A stretch of 64,000 nt of DNA from Apodospora peruviana (lineage: Eukaryota; Ascomycota; Sordariomycetes; Sordariales; Lasiosphaeriaceae). Positions 26,699-39,213 of this stretch are shown piece by piece (positions within the stretch are counted from its first letter, which is position 1; every line of letters starts with the position of its first letter). The stretch covers positions 3,874,001 through 3,938,000 of the forward strand of contig JAUEDM010000003.1 of the NCBI GenBank assembly GCA_033439685.1, read 5' to 3'. The notes beneath the pieces were generated by a model that saw nothing but the letters and a program-made list of their open reading frames with translations, was not told the origin of the DNA and made no database searches. Made by a program: the position numbers and the translations under genes.

Positions 26699-27787
26699 CT
26701 ACGGCAAGCCCGCGAAGTAACAGCATGCCGATAATAATACAAGGAGACTTGTTAGGCCGTCTTGTCCGTCGAAATTGTCGGATGTGGTCGTCGACGCGGT
26801 GCAGCAACCAAGATCCACAGGCATGCAGAGAGGACCAAAGGACATGGAATCCGGAGAGGGTGCGCCGGAAGTTGGCATTCTGGACGTATGCAAGTTTCGA
26901 AAGTTGCGCGCGCGCGGGGAAGAGAACATTGGATGTCTTGGTGTTCGTTGTCCTGACTCCAACTCTCGCCCACCACTGGAACGACGGCTCTGGGAGGAAA
27001 GGAGAGCGGAAAACGAGAGAAAATCACAAGCCCAACTCCCATGGACGACAAGACCGATATTTAAACATCGATGGACACGATAAGGCAAGAAGGGTCCCGT
27101 TGCACGAAGATCAGGGTTCTTACCCCCAAGCAGGGACTTCTCGATCGGCGAGCAAGAGCTCCATCGTCCAAAAATATGATATCTCGAGACAGCCTCCCAA
27201 GGAACTGAAAGTGCTTGTGCGTGTGCCGGTGCTTGCTGCTTCGGGAGAGGCCCCAAGAGAGACGGGATGGGATTGTGGAGGGTGGTTGTGGGATTTGCTC
27301 TGATACCGATAATGTCCAGTGAAGAGAATCCGATAAGCGATAGCAGTTGCCCACCATCTTTTTTCCGCTGATGGAGGGCGGCGGCCGGCGGCCACTGGCA
27401 GACTGGCTGGTCCTGCCGGGGTCGCATCCACCGACCACCACCACTTTCTCGTTCCGGCCTCGCGGCCTGCCATTTGACAATCTTGAATGGTAACCCAGCT
27501 GCATGGTGCAGCTTTACACTAGCTAGGGGCCGGTGAGCAGGGATGACATTGATGAAAAATGCAGCTTTTCCAGGCAAAACAGGCAAGCAACTGCAAGTCA
27601 CTGCAAGCAACGCACTCTTTGCTCCGGTTCCCCGCTGATCGGCGAGGGGAGTTGCCAGATTCAGCAATGAGAATGCCAAGTTTTTCCCGTTCAGCAATCT
27701 TTTGAGTTGACTGATGGCTTGAAAATTGCGAATACGCCCTCCGGATGCCGCGTGGTCGTTGCCTTCTCTCGAGATGAGCATACCCAT
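26699..27787. other. stretch with a long open frame of doubtful coding status
   Basis: On the minus strand a frame stays open for 362 codons, which is long for chance. The translation has no domain, no repeat structure, no signal peptide, and a composition typical of a random GC-balanced frame. Overlapping frames of moderate length lie on both strands. It could be a lineage-specific gene or simply a stop-poor stretch. I do not call it coding. Confidence 0.25.
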
Positions 27788-30700
27788 TCTTATTAGACGG
27801 TAAAGCTTGGATGGTGAAGGGGATCATTGCTTATCTTTACGGGGTACTAGTATGAAGTTATCTGACTAGCTCTCGCAACATACCGACAGTCACCAAGTCC
27901 ATTTCGTCCCATGTCCATAAAATCTGTAGGAAGCACGAGTTCTATCGCGTCCAGCCACGATAGACCGACCGGCCAGGGCAATGCTTGGATGTGAAAGCCC
28001 TTTGACAGCTCGCGGCCGCCCGCGCTCTCAACGGCAGTGGATAATGACCCCGCTGTCAGTCGAGCTTAATTCTCGCGTGGAGATTCCGGCCGATCACTCT
28101 TTGCCAGAGAGCATTTCTTGTCCCGTTGTTCATTGTTCAAAGAAGTGAAATACCGGGAGCATGGATAAGCCTTGTAAAACTCGTCCTTTCTTCTCTCACC
28201 GCCAGGATCCCAAGACCAGTGCGAACCACGAACCCAGCGATTTAACACAAGAGCTGTCAGATCCAGTGCGATGTCTGGTACGCGAAATTTCCTCAGCGGG
28301 GTTCTGGCATGAAAAGTATCAATGACGTAGTGCCGCGTTTCACTAGCGCAAGCTGCAATCGCCGATTTGGCTGAGAAATCGCAAGTCTGCTCCTGCCAAG
28401 TCGTCCTCCCAAGTCCCGGCCAGCGGGGTCAGCCTACCCGCTCGCCAAACCGCACTGGGCACAGCGGGTGTCGGAGCAGCGCCATCGCCCCTGCCATCGT
28501 CGATTTCAGCGCGTGTTCACTGTTTTAGCGGGTAAAAGCAAGAGCCCGGCGACTTGGGTCCCCCTGTAGCCCAATTTTCAGCGACGACCAGTACGGCGGT
28601 GACTGCCCACATCGCCCATCCGGACGAGGTCCCGCGATCTGCCCGGGCCCCGCCCGGCCCCTTCCCGTCGTTTCGGTACCGGCAAACACATACACTGTCA
28701 GTCCAGAGCTCACCTCAGCACAGGTATGGAAATCTGTCATTTCAAACAGGAGGCTAGAGATCCGTCTCTGTCCTGTTAACCGAAAAATGGCGGGAACTAC
28801 GGATATGCGCACTGTACCGGACTCTAGCCTTTGTCCACAGCCCTACTGTCCTACCATTTCACTCCGAATGCGGCATTAGCTGTAAACAATCGCGGAGGAG
28901 ACAATGAAACTATTCCCAGTCTCCCGTCTCAGCAAACCTGTTCTTAAGCGAAGTGGACAGGCGTTTTATTAGCACGCTGACAGAAGGAAACTTCAAATCA
29001 CGCGCTGACATGACGCAATGCAAAGGGCTTTCGTACCCCCAGTTCATCTATCAGATCAAGGTTACTCAGATTGGATGACTGGGTGTGACGGGACTTCCAG
29101 CTTGGTACTGCGCTTTCCCATCACCATCTTACACCTCCGTGGAGATTACTGGTATTATCCCGCGGGATTCAACTGCCCATTACCAATCCAGAAGGTATCG
29201 TGCACGACACAGTGCCTTCCTCATCAGCCCGAAACTCTCGGCCGTGGTGTCCTTATTAGGAGCATAAAGCTTATCCGTAGTTTATAGCGTTGGGAAGGGC
29301 AGCGCCTGCCTCAAGTCAAGTAAACAGCACTGAGGCAGGTGCTACCTCGTTTGTCGGTTTTTTTTTTCTTTCCCCCATCTCCATTCTAGCTGGCTCTTCT
29401 AATTTCACCTAGAAGAGTTCTTCAGCCTTCGATGTCAGTTGTTAACCGTCAGACCGCAATCCCACGCGTGGGGTACGTGAACAGCGTACCGTATTTGGCT
29501 CGGCCTGCGACTGGCTGAACAGTCTCGCACGAGCCGCGCCGTTCACGCGCAGTCACCTCAGGCCAGGTGATCTGACCCGCTTTGAGCCCAGCGCGGCCAG
29601 TGCCCAGCAATTTCTCAACAAACCATCGACAACCCCACGCCTCACCAGCCTCGACAGTTGGAGGCGCAGCAGATCGCGCGGGGGTGATTGCTCTTGAGCC
29701 TCTTGGTTTTCTCGGTCTGCGATTTTTTCACCTAGGATGTGAGGGATTTTGAGTCTTGATTGGGACAAAACGCCTAATTTCCGGGTTCATATCCAAGTTC
29801 CCTCACCGTCTTACAACCCATAACCCCGTACGGAGGACAATGATGAGAACTCGGGGGTAAGTGAGCAGAGAGCGGCGCGGTCACGCCATCTCAATCACAT
29901 CACCAACCGGGCGGTGCATTCTAACTGGTTCGCTTCTCGGGGTCTCGACTCTGTCAGGACAAGCCACTCACAGACCAGAGCTGATGTTAGGTGAGAAAGG
30001 AGAACCATCCTGCGGTGCAAACCTCTCAATCTGGCTCGAAGAAGCAGCCTTCAGCAGGCTCGGGCTCCTTGGGTAAAATAGCGGTGAGAGAAGTTTTCTT
30101 AATCACATCACCATCGAGCCATCCAAAGACAATTGGCAAATGGACTTTCAGTCTTTTCGACACACCCGAGACAACGCCGATTGTTTACGCTAAAATGCAC
30201 TACGAAGACCAGCCTCCATTGCCACCCGCCACAGGGCAATCTTTGCGCTGCTATCGCTGCACACCCTGGCACTGCTTTTCGTGTCCCTGCTTGCTGCTAC
30301 GGTCTCGCCGGAGCGGCCGCTATCACAGACCGGCCCGAAGCGGACCACCTTGGATGCCATGATGCCGGGTCCACGACGTCGGGATGCCGTCCGGGCTCCC
30401 TTACCTTGCCGGTCTTGAAACAAGCGCCCGGCGATTCCCGATGAGCTCACTTCGTCAAGTACGACCCTTTTCCAGTGCTTCAGATTGTCTTTCATGTTGG
30501 TCATTGTTGCACGGTGTACCGGTAAGCACCGACATCGGTCTTCTCCAGTGTTAAGATCATCATGCCGTGCTTCTTATGGTTCGGGCAGGGAAGCGTTTCA
30601 CCGACCGGTGTGATGGAGACGAGAAGAAAAGAGACAAGTTTCAAGCAAGTACGCATCGCTCCCCTCCCGTCCGCCGTATCACCTCCGGGTAGGCTATGGC

Positions 30701-33700
30701 GTTGTCGTTGCACCATCAACCCGCCGTCATACAGCATCAGACGTCACCTCCAGATGTTGGTTGCACTTCTGTGGCCTGAGCTGGTGCCGCTGGTGTCAGT
30801 CGCTCTGGCCATATATTTCCGGTCACCAGAAGGGACAACGATAGTATCGTTGGTGTCTCAGCATCCCAACGCCATAGTGCGGCCTCGTTGTCTGGTTTCG
30901 AGAACTTCTTTTCTTCCGGTCCTGTCGGATGGCACCAGAGTCCGAGCCAGACTCTACCCGCTATGCTGGCTCCGAGAGCGTGATGCGTGTTCGGTCAATA
31001 CCATCACTCGTCGGACCGGGTCATCTCGTTTGCATATGGAGGGCTGTCATCTCGGCTGTATAATGGCCTCTTTCGGGTTGGGGCCCCCTCAACGAACTCT
31101 GTTCAAGATGGCATGGTGGTGTCGTGGTTAATTTCATAAACTGACACGTCGGAAAGTGTTTGCAGCTGTGCAATTGCGGTCAGATTGCGAATCAACGCCG
31201 GCATAGCAGTACAGATTTACGGCATGTATGCAAAGATCTTCTCACGGACAGGTCAGGCCGACAAAAGCCGGCCCGCGATGGGCACGTCCTTTCCCCGGAT
31301 TCTCGCTGATAGCAGAAGCCCTTGTTACCGAAGCTGCAGCTTACTGCGTCGCTTCCATCATGAACGCCACACTGGGATCACGAAAGAGAGGAAAGACGTC
31401 GCCATCCAGGTGAGAATGATGCCCCGCAGAGTCGCTGCCCACCCCGCTGCGTTACGTGGCCAGCGGTTGAACGGCAGCCATGCTGTCTGGGCAGAGGCCC
31501 GGATATTCGGCTCTCTCCTATCAGATATCAGTGTTCGGTCCGTTGCTTGGGGCCCAAGACCCTCCATGCATTGGAATGCGGAGTACGGATGTCAATATCC
31601 TGCCCAGCTCCAGGATCATGGTTGGCTCCAGCCTATCTATATCCAAGCATTGTTCAGAAAAGCTGAGCTCCAACTGACAAGCCATGCCTTGATGAATATG
31701 GCTACAGCATCCGGTTGTCAACCACCAAACCGATCGGTCCGAAGACACCGAAAAGGCGTTTATGGTGAGAATACCCGATATGTCACCTCTTCGCCAGAGT
31801 TCAGGACTGAACCACTTCGATGTTCCAGACTGAGTAACACTTCTGAAGCCCGATCATGGCACACACTGGAATAGAACCTTGTCCCGTTATCAATTGCCTG
31901 CATCATGCAGTTGCTGCAGAGGCTGCGAGTCCGGCCACGGTCAAAGTCACAGCAAAACGCGGCGTTTTCGAGCTCATGTCAATGAAACGCTGGCTGGTTA
32001 GATCAGCACCGTTGACTTACTGCTTCTCTTGGCTGCAAATTGTATCCCCGATGTTGTGCTACATAGCATCCATGCGATGGTAGACGCCGTCCCCAACTCG
32101 AGCTACCACCCATTTTATCGTCCAAGGAGGATGACTCGAGCGTCGAAACGCAACCGCCACTGGTGGACTCGGTGTATTCAGGATAAAAGCATTTTGGAGG
32201 GGCAAGTCTGCAGGTCGGCTTTTTTGGGCAACCTCGATCACCGTTGTTGGGTGGCGATTCTGTCAACAATTAGCAATACGAGACAGCAGACAACAAAAGC
32301 CAGACACCGTTGCTCGCCATGGTGGCACCGCAACTGGAACCCATTTTTTTTGGGACAACTGCTCCTTGGGCGAATATACAGAGCAGTTCTCGAATCTCCT
32401 TAGTATAGATCGTCCCCCAAGTACCCCTCGTCGCATTGAATCCATATGTCTTCCTTCGGGCGCGTCGAACTCCCCCTGGAATGTCCGAAGGTTCGCCCGG
32501 CCTCTGCCAGTATCCGTACCCGGATGCCACACCCCTGCCCGAGCATCTTTGCTGCAGGACAACTCGACGATACCCACTCACCCACCGAAGTTGACAGCCT
32601 CCTAAAAGCGAAAGATATCGCGAAATGCGAACTAGCACTGCGCTAACAACCTCACTCACACGCTGTGTATATCTAGGCAAGGGATCCAGACAGGTCCCGC
32701 TATCACCAGGGTTATCAGGTCATCTAGGCGTTTTGAATGGCGTGCAGCGGTGGAGATGCCCAGCATCACTAACAGCCTGCCTAGCCTGCCTAGCATCTAG
32801 AAAATATCTTCCAATAATGCGGTGGGGATTGATCGATCCGTCTAACGCATCGCAGAACAGCCCGCATCAAGAACTTCACGACTGAGGGGGTCCATTCATT
32901 GCCTCCAGCGACGGTGATGTTAATTGACCAACAGAATGCCCCGATCCGCAACATGTTCCCAGCGGCGCAAAACAGAACCACGGATTGCACGACATGGCGC
33001 AGTGGTGGTGTGGATTGATTGAATGCCCTTCTGTCGGATAACTTACCTTATCTCTTCCTGCGGGCGCCCGGATAGGTATGTATATGATACTTATCAAAGC
33101 ACTACTACCTTGATTGCACGCATTGTCACGCCACCGATTGCTCTGGCCAAGGATCCATCATACATCATAATCATGAACTTTTTGTTGCTCTGCATGCACA
33201 TCAATGTCAAGGGCCTCCGTCGAAAGCCCAGCTTCTAGATGGAGGGATTGGATTGCCATTTCGAGATGGTTCTGCGAACGGTTTCTGACATGTGAGGGTG
33301 TCGACGAGCTGTTTTGGACCCCTCACGAACCCATCGATATGTCAGTTATCGGCTAGGTACTGCTCCATTCGATCGCGGGCCTGTCATTGACCCTCCCCTC
33401 CTTCACATCCATGACACCCATCTACTGTACATTCACATGCCAGGTGTTCTTGATAGCAGAGAGGCAGGACCCTTTGCTTTCTGGACCCTTTTCCTCGCTG
33501 ACTGGCTGGCTAGCGGGCTGCTATCCGACACAACCCGCCATCCAACCCGTCCGGCCACTCCCAGCGAGCGAACGCCCGGCCGATGGCGCTCTCGCTACAT
33601 ATATATAGTGCAGTTACATATGAGACTGCAACGGCGGGGCATATGCAAAGCTTCGCAAGTTGCAGCGCCCAGATTTGTTCTCGCTTGAGCCTCTGGACCA

Positions 33701-35388
33701 ATGGAGCTGCACCGGGCGGCGTCAACTTGATGAAGGGTCAAGGTGAGTGTGGGTTCGGTTCGGTTCGCTGCAAGCCCTAATTTGAGATAACTACCGTATG
33801 ATTGAGACAATGCTATTACTTTCTGTTATCATTGTCTACTGCCTATGTGCGAGCGTGTGTGTCCTTTTTCCGGGCGCAGAGATGGGATGCATAACATACA
33901 CACCAGTGTCTAGACCCCGCCTTTGTTATGTATGGTTGTGTGGTTGTGTTGGCGGATAAGGGACTGTCTGTCTCACTCGGCTTTAAACTGGTTATTGTTT
34001 TGGTCGTTTTGAACTCCCCCTCCCCCCCCCCTTTTTTTTTTTTTTTTTTTCTTTTCGGGTTGTATGTACGCCCTACATATCTCCCACCGGTCGGTCGGGT
34101 AGGTCTGTTGGCGGTCGCGCCCACCAACCAACCAGCCAGCCAGTAATGATGATCGGTTTCGAGTTGTGGTCGTGGAAACGTACGACATGTTATGTACATG
34201 CTGTCTCATGTAGTTCAAGGGACATCTGCGACATGTGGTAGCCGCAGCCGGTGAGCCTGTCTTGATGGTAAGACAAGTCTAGAACTGAACACACACACAC
34301 GCGTACACATAGTCGACCCCAGTTCTTAACGGTGGCTGTTTTATGTACTACATATCGTACCCCAATCTTGTCTTGCAGCTTGAGGTGTGGGTGCACGACA
34401 GACTTCCATCCATCAGGAGGAAACTAGGTAACTGACAACAACCACTGCCCATTATCGTTCATTCATCCGGTTGTGACGGTGTACGGTGGAAGCTTCTGGC
34501 TCGAGTTTTGACTCGTGTAGGGGTCCTTTAATGATCAACGGTGGCACCAAGCTTGTTGATCAGCGATATTCGGTAGTTTAGTCCAACGTCATGATCGCTC
34601 GCCTTGCGTTGGCTATCATTTCCGAAGGGGAACGTTGACGCATTGGTGGACCTCCTCCTAACGAGATGATGTATAGTACATATATACTTATTAAACAGAG
34701 GTTTAGGTGATTTCGGGAGATAGACATCAAAGATTTACTTGGCTGTTGTCATATCTCACATGCAAGCCAAGCTGTTAGAGTTTGTGATACTGCAACATGA
34801 ACCCGCCGGACCGATTTCTGTATGATAAATCCAACTTTGATTCGCATGAAATACCATGATGGCGAAAGTTGTAATGCAATATCACCTATCTGGTTGTGGG
34901 GATTCAGAGAATCATCGATATCAGTCTATAGAAGTCTAAGAGACATGGGAAGACGTACCCGTACGTACTTTTTCTGTTCAGGCAGGTCAGCGGTGACGAT
35001 TGCAGCTCTTCAAGATCGAGATGTTCGTCATTGTGGTCGGTAGGGAGCCTTAGTGAAGTGACTTCTCTGACAGAAGTGTCCGATGCACTGTGAAGCCGGA
35101 CCCGGGTAGACCATTTTGATTTTACTGGTGGTGATGCCGGGATAACAACACCTTCATCCAATATCGGCGGTGAAGTACAAGATTACTAGGCTCATGTTCC
35201 AATACTTCCAAAGATAGACTCGCTATCTATGAAGATGCCGAATAATTAGAGCATAGACCGTCGAGCCATCGGAGGGTCCGTCAGCACGCCGTCTGCCGTT
35301 GAGTATTAATTATACTGGCTGTCCTTGATTGTACTAATCTTCCTACCATTGATGATCATATCATTGCAAGTTCAAGCCCATAAGCCGT
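27788..35388. other. gene desert, part 2
   Basis: No gene recognised in about 7.6 kb. Frames of 190-230 codons at 30562-31131 and 31185-31874 (plus) lack motifs and codon regularity. A C10/T21 homopolymer pair lies at about 34018-34050. Nothing resembling a tRNA, 5S rRNA, transposase or reverse transcriptase was seen. Confidence 0.4.
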
Positions 35389-35444
35389 CAACAAAGTAAT
35401 AGATAGAGCCAGAGTTCAACAAAGTAATAGATAGAGCCAGAGTC
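35389..35444. repeat. 28-bp tandem duplication
   Basis: A 28-bp unit beginning CAACAAAGTAATAGATAG occurs twice, head to tail, at 35389-35416 and 35417-35444. The copies are nearly identical, which suggests a recent duplication. It lies just downstream of the LysM gene, in non-coding sequence. Confidence 0.85.
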
Positions 35445-35679
35445 GAGAGGAAATACCTAGCACGAAAATGGAGAGCAGCACAATGAATGCTGTTTCCCAA
35501 CCTTGGCACCATAGTGGTATGGTGAACGACGTGTGTATCATTAAGAAGTCTATATTGACAAGTTTAATATGTATCTACCAGCACGATCCATCAGAAAACC
35601 ATGGCTTCTTTGCAATCGAAATATTCTCACTCTGCGGGATGGCTGGCTATTATCTGTACCTAGGTATCTAGTAGCTCGT

Positions 35680-37068
35680 TCAGACCGTAGTAAAAGTCGC
35701 CTCCTCAGAATACGAGAAATGGGGAGCAGTCGGCATCGACCAAGTTGTTGCCGTCCCGTTTCCATGGTTTGCTGTACACTTGTGGCAACCCCCAGTCCCC
35801 GCTGCGATCGTGCTCGTGTTGCTATAAGGATATGTAGTTGTTGTCGTGTTGGAATAGATTGGTCGCGATGATGAGCATTGCTGCTGGAATGTGATGGTGG
35901 TGACTGCTGTGAGGGTAGATGTGGACGTGATGGTGCATGTCTCGGTGATTGTTGACACGGCACCGGCAACACAGCTGGGTGGTGGTGGTGGAGGAGGAGG
36001 AGGAGGAGGAGGAGGAGGAGGAGGAGGAGGAGGAGGAGGAGGAGGAGGAGGAGGAGGAGAGCCGCATCCGCTGGCCGACAAGAACATGGAGACGCATTTC
36101 TTCTGGCCAAAGTCTGGACGAATGTAGATGTTGTACTCCGTGTCTGTGGCAGGGCAGGCGGAGAACTGCGGATTACCTTTCCAGGTGAGGTTTGGTGCCT
36201 ATCAATGGAGAAGCCGGCTGCTGGAGGGGCGCCTTGGTCGCATTGGACTTGGGTTATCGGGGTTTCTGGCAGGTTCGAGTCAGTCATCTAATGAAAATCA
36301 GGGAGTGGGAGGGATGTGATTACCTGTGATGATACACCCGTAGCCACTGGAATCGGTGATTTTACCGTCAGAAATGGTAAACACGGCCGTCTCGTACGAA
36401 CGGTTCAGTCTGATCTGGCCATCTTCGAGCTGGCCTGCTGTGCCCACGATGCCACTGGAGGAGGTGATGGTGAAGTTACACTTGTCAGGAACTAGAGGAA
36501 GGGGAGACGTGGCTCAGGAACTAGAGGAAGGGGAGACATGGCTCAGGAACTAGAGGAACGGGAGACATGGCTGTTGGTGCTGGTGCGGCGGCTGCAGTGG
36601 GCGCCCGCAACACTAAATATGATGCAGTCGCCGGGGTCGATATGGTTGACGTCCTTGATCTGCGGGTTGGCGGCCGCCAGGGCCACGAACTCAACGTTGT
36701 TGTCCTTGGCGAGGTTGAAGAAGGTGTCTCCCGGCAAGACGAGGTATTCTCTTTCAAAGTGGATGTTGCAGGAGGCGGGGATCTGGACGACCCCGTTCAC
36801 CATGGTGTAGTAAGCATCGGTGAGTTGGGGGTTTGCGAGAGCGAGCGCCGCGGTGGACAGGCAGTGAGCTTCGGCGATGGAAGTTTTGGAGTCACCATTG
36901 ACTGGAATTTGGTAGTGTTAGTATCAGATAATGCCAGGTTATGACTAAGACACTGTACTCACCAACGGTATAGAATGTGTAGGTGGCGGTGGTAGGTTGT
37001 AGAAAAGACATCAGAAAGCCGAGACTTGCGAAGGCTTTCCAGCCGTTACCATGGCGTGTTAACATCAT
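35680..37068 (-). CDS. secreted LysM-domain protein, frame partly broken
   Basis: Exon 1 (37068-36963) encodes a signal peptide (MMLTRHGNG..., hydrophobic stretch ending near TTATYTFY). A 61-nt intron, 36902-36962, joins it to exon 2. The first LysM-like unit is degenerate and ends near VQIPASCN. The second is clear, with YLVLPGDTFFNLAKDN and DPGDCIIF. Without another intron the frame stops at 36543, giving a 154-aa LysM protein. Downstream coding continues: CNFTITSSSG to YGCIIT (36496-36324), a 58-nt intron (36266-36323), then QCDQGAPPAAGFSID. The frame next breaks near 36199-36200 and resumes as LTWKGNPQFSACPATD, followed by a poly-Pro run and a Ser/Thr/Cys-rich tail ending at 35680. LysM domains bind chitin or related glycans, and secreted fungal ones often shield hyphae. 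A 59-nt intron inside the 29-bp repeat (36492-36550) would keep LysM and tail in one frame; this is unproven. The gene may be a pseudogene. Confidence 0.7.
35977..36060. repeat. GGT/GGA trinucleotide microsatellite (poly-Pro coding)
   Basis: An uninterrupted run of GGT then GGA units. In the minus-strand LysM-gene frame it encodes a run of about 27 prolines between SASGCGS and SCVAGAVST. Its length is a multiple of three, consistent with selection for frame or with simple slippage. Confidence 0.9.
36486..36572. repeat. 29-bp tandem triplication inside the LysM gene
   Basis: Three head-to-tail copies at 36486-36514, 36515-36543 and 36544-36572 differ at only two or three positions. The unit begins CAGGAACTAGAGGAA on the plus strand. 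Because 29 is not a multiple of three, each copy shifts the reading frame. With a single copy, the alternative frame reads through a Pro/Ala linker into the downstream CNFTIT segment. Confidence 0.95.
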
Positions 37069-38106
37069 TAAGGTGATAAGTCGTGAGTACGGAGAGATGA
37101 AGATGGATGAGAGAACAAGGGACGGTATCGAAGTCTCTTGTAAAGCTATGAGTGCGACTGGTCATCGTACATTTAAAGGCCGCTGGGAGGAAGCCGGGAG
37201 AAATGTTCTTGTCCGAAAAGCCAACTATTCCGGCCTTGTTGGAGGACTGATATCAACAATCCCAGTTACACCCAGAGACCGAGACTAAGATGCCAAAGCA
37301 GCAATACACCGAACGGTCAGCTTCGTAATCGTAGCGGTCAGCGTCACGAAGGTCATGTGTCTCTTGAATTAAAAAGTCTGACGAGGGTGGTGATGTGGTG
37401 ATGTTGAAGGTATGGAATGGCGTGGGGTCGATGAGGAGAATGATGGTGATGTTGACAGTGTATAGTCTATAGGATGAATGGTACTTCAGGTACATTGCTG
37501 ACATGGTCTCCGATGTACCTTGGTGTAGGTGGGTATATTCCTGTGAGTACTCACCTTGATTTAGCAAGATAGCTTACCTTAACCACCATCTTACCTCCGC
37601 GTGGCCGAGCCCTGGCACGCACACATCACATGCAGCCTCTATGCTTACACCAACCTCTGCCCATCGCTCTCGGTTCGGCTTGCCTTGACGCGAGGTTGAG
37701 CTCCTGGAATTGGCGGCTCTTATTGGTCTGTGATAAGATCTTGACTGCAAGTGCAATGGGGGGTAAATTTGGACGGCCATGTTTAGCGGAAGCTTGAGCA
37801 TAATCGTGTTTGGCATTCTAAAGGCAATGATGAGCAAAAGTGTGGTGAGTTCTCACTTATTGCACAACTAAGTAGCACCTAATTCGCATGAAAAGTAAGG
37901 GTAATTCAATTAATTGAGAATGGCGAATACCTACGTAATAAGATCCATACAAACTTGTACAAGAAACGAAACTCAAGTGTCAGCCTGAGGAAATAGGGGC
38001 GCCGTTTCTACGGCAACCAAACTACAAAGGAACGATCACCAATATAAATGGAATAATTTAAGCAATCCAGACCAGGTAAAGCAGCCTGGCCAACAAACAA
38101 GCTAAT
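37069..38106. other. intergenic, LysM promoter side, no gene recognised
   Basis: This stretch lies upstream of the minus-strand LysM gene and downstream of the 38107-39213 gene. No frame with motifs was seen. The half nearer 37069 is presumably the LysM-gene promoter. Confidence 0.4.
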
Positions 38107-39213
38107 TCAAACAACATATTCCCAGCGTCCCTGAACAGTATGGCCTGATTTCTTCTTCATCCAATCCTTCGCCCTTCTAACAACCATCGGCAGACTCGAG
38201 GTATGAAACAGCAGCGGCTTTATATGCCTTTCTCCGTCGGTGGTTGCATCTGCTCGTGCCTTGCCGTTGGGAGGAGTAAAGCGAGAGCGAAGACCCTTCT
38301 TGATTTTGTCGTATGGGAACATCGCCTTCATGTGAGCAACTTGTCTGCTAAATCCCTGCGAATAGACAGAGCTGTTGATTTTTGGCCAGGTGTGGGTCTT
38401 GTGATGCTTCTTTGTCTTATTACGCTGAAGCGGGCACGGGGCAGTCTGGGCAACAGGTTCCTCGTCGGTGATGTTGCTTTTCTGTGCTCGTTGAGGAGGA
38501 GAGGAGCAATTGTGGCACGTTTCTTGCGCCGTAATAACGGAGATATTACCAAACGCCATATGCGGAAGACTCGGGGGTCGATTGAGCTGTGCATACCGAG
38601 AAATTGCAGGACTGGTGGTGGTTTCGGCTTCGCAGGCTTTGTCATCGTGGGCCTCCTCATCGTTCGAGTACACCAACGATGAATAGTCGTCGTCGTCGTC
38701 GTCGTCGTGCCGATTTCTAGAGTCATTAAGACCCCACCCAGGGGTGACATTCTGCGTATTGAAATTGGGGCTTCCCCTGGCGGACTGATACCCGTCATCA
38801 CTTTCCTCAAGCTCGTACCACTTCTTCGGCTTCCAGGGACGGTTCGAGTTGCTCCGCGACATGATCTTTGGCGAGCCCATTGCAGTGGCGGTATCAACCA
38901 CGTAGGCGGCCTTGTGGTCTGACTGGTCAAGCTGGTCGGGCATGTCGGGCGATCTGGGCCAAGTGGCGGCGCGCAGGCTCCCGCTTCGCATCCGGAAGGT
39001 GTCCATCTTGTTGTTGATGGGAGTGGAATACGACGAGTCGGAGCAAAGGGACGACTGGATGGTTCTCAGCAGCTCGTCCTGGCCCTCCATCCGGCCTTCG
39101 AGACGCTGAAGAGTGTGGAAGATCTCGAGCAAAACGGTTATTGAGTCAGCTCCGGCTAGGGCTGGCAGAGGAGCCGGGCTTGAGATGCGGCTTTGGGCTG
39201 GTGTGCGGTACAT
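38107..39213 (-). CDS. hypothetical protein, 368 aa, acidic and disordered
   Basis: A single uninterrupted frame starts MYRTPAQSR. Residues about 22-55 (ITVLLEIFHTLQRLEGRM...) could form one amphipathic helix or a short coiled coil. The middle is low-complexity, with a run of seven Asp encoded by a GTC/GAC microsatellite (38687-38707 on the plus strand) and further acidic stretches. The C-terminal quarter is basic (KIKKGLRSRF, RRAKDWMKKKSG). No signal peptide or membrane segment is visible. I do not recognise the family. Its length, ATG start and lack of stops support a real gene, but it could be lineage-specific. Confidence 0.6.
   Translation of the reverse strand: MYRTPAQSRISSPAPLPALAGADSITVLLEIFHTLQRLEGRMEGQDELLRTIQSSLCSDSSYSTPINNKMDTFRMRSGSLRAATWPRSPDMPDQLDQSDHKAAYVVDTATAMGSPKIMSRSNSNRPWKPKKWYELEESDDGYQSARGSPNFNTQNVTPGWGLNDSRNRHDDDDDDDYSSLVYSNDEEAHDDKACEAETTTSPAISRYAQLNRPPSLPHMAFGNISVITAQETCHNCSSPPQRAQKSNITDEEPVAQTAPCPLQRNKTKKHHKTHTWPKINSSVYSQGFSRQVAHMKAMFPYDKIKKGLRSRFTPPNGKARADATTDGERHIKPLLFHTSSLPMVVRRAKDWMKKKSGHTVQGRWEYVV

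Noticed and set aside
26699..27787. 362-codon open frame on the minus strand
   Set aside because: It is long but motif-free, overlapped by other open frames on both strands, and without codon regularity. Kept as a note only.
31185..31874. 229-codon plus-strand frame
   Set aside because: It begins at a non-ATG codon, has no motifs, and shows mixed composition with similar frames on the opposite strand.
36149..36265. A 50-nt intron (GTCCAA...TTGATAG) that would bridge the second frame break of the LysM gene
   Set aside because: It would remove the QCDQGAPPAAGFSI segment, which looks like true coding sequence, and no usable branch site precedes the acceptor. A frame break is the better reading.
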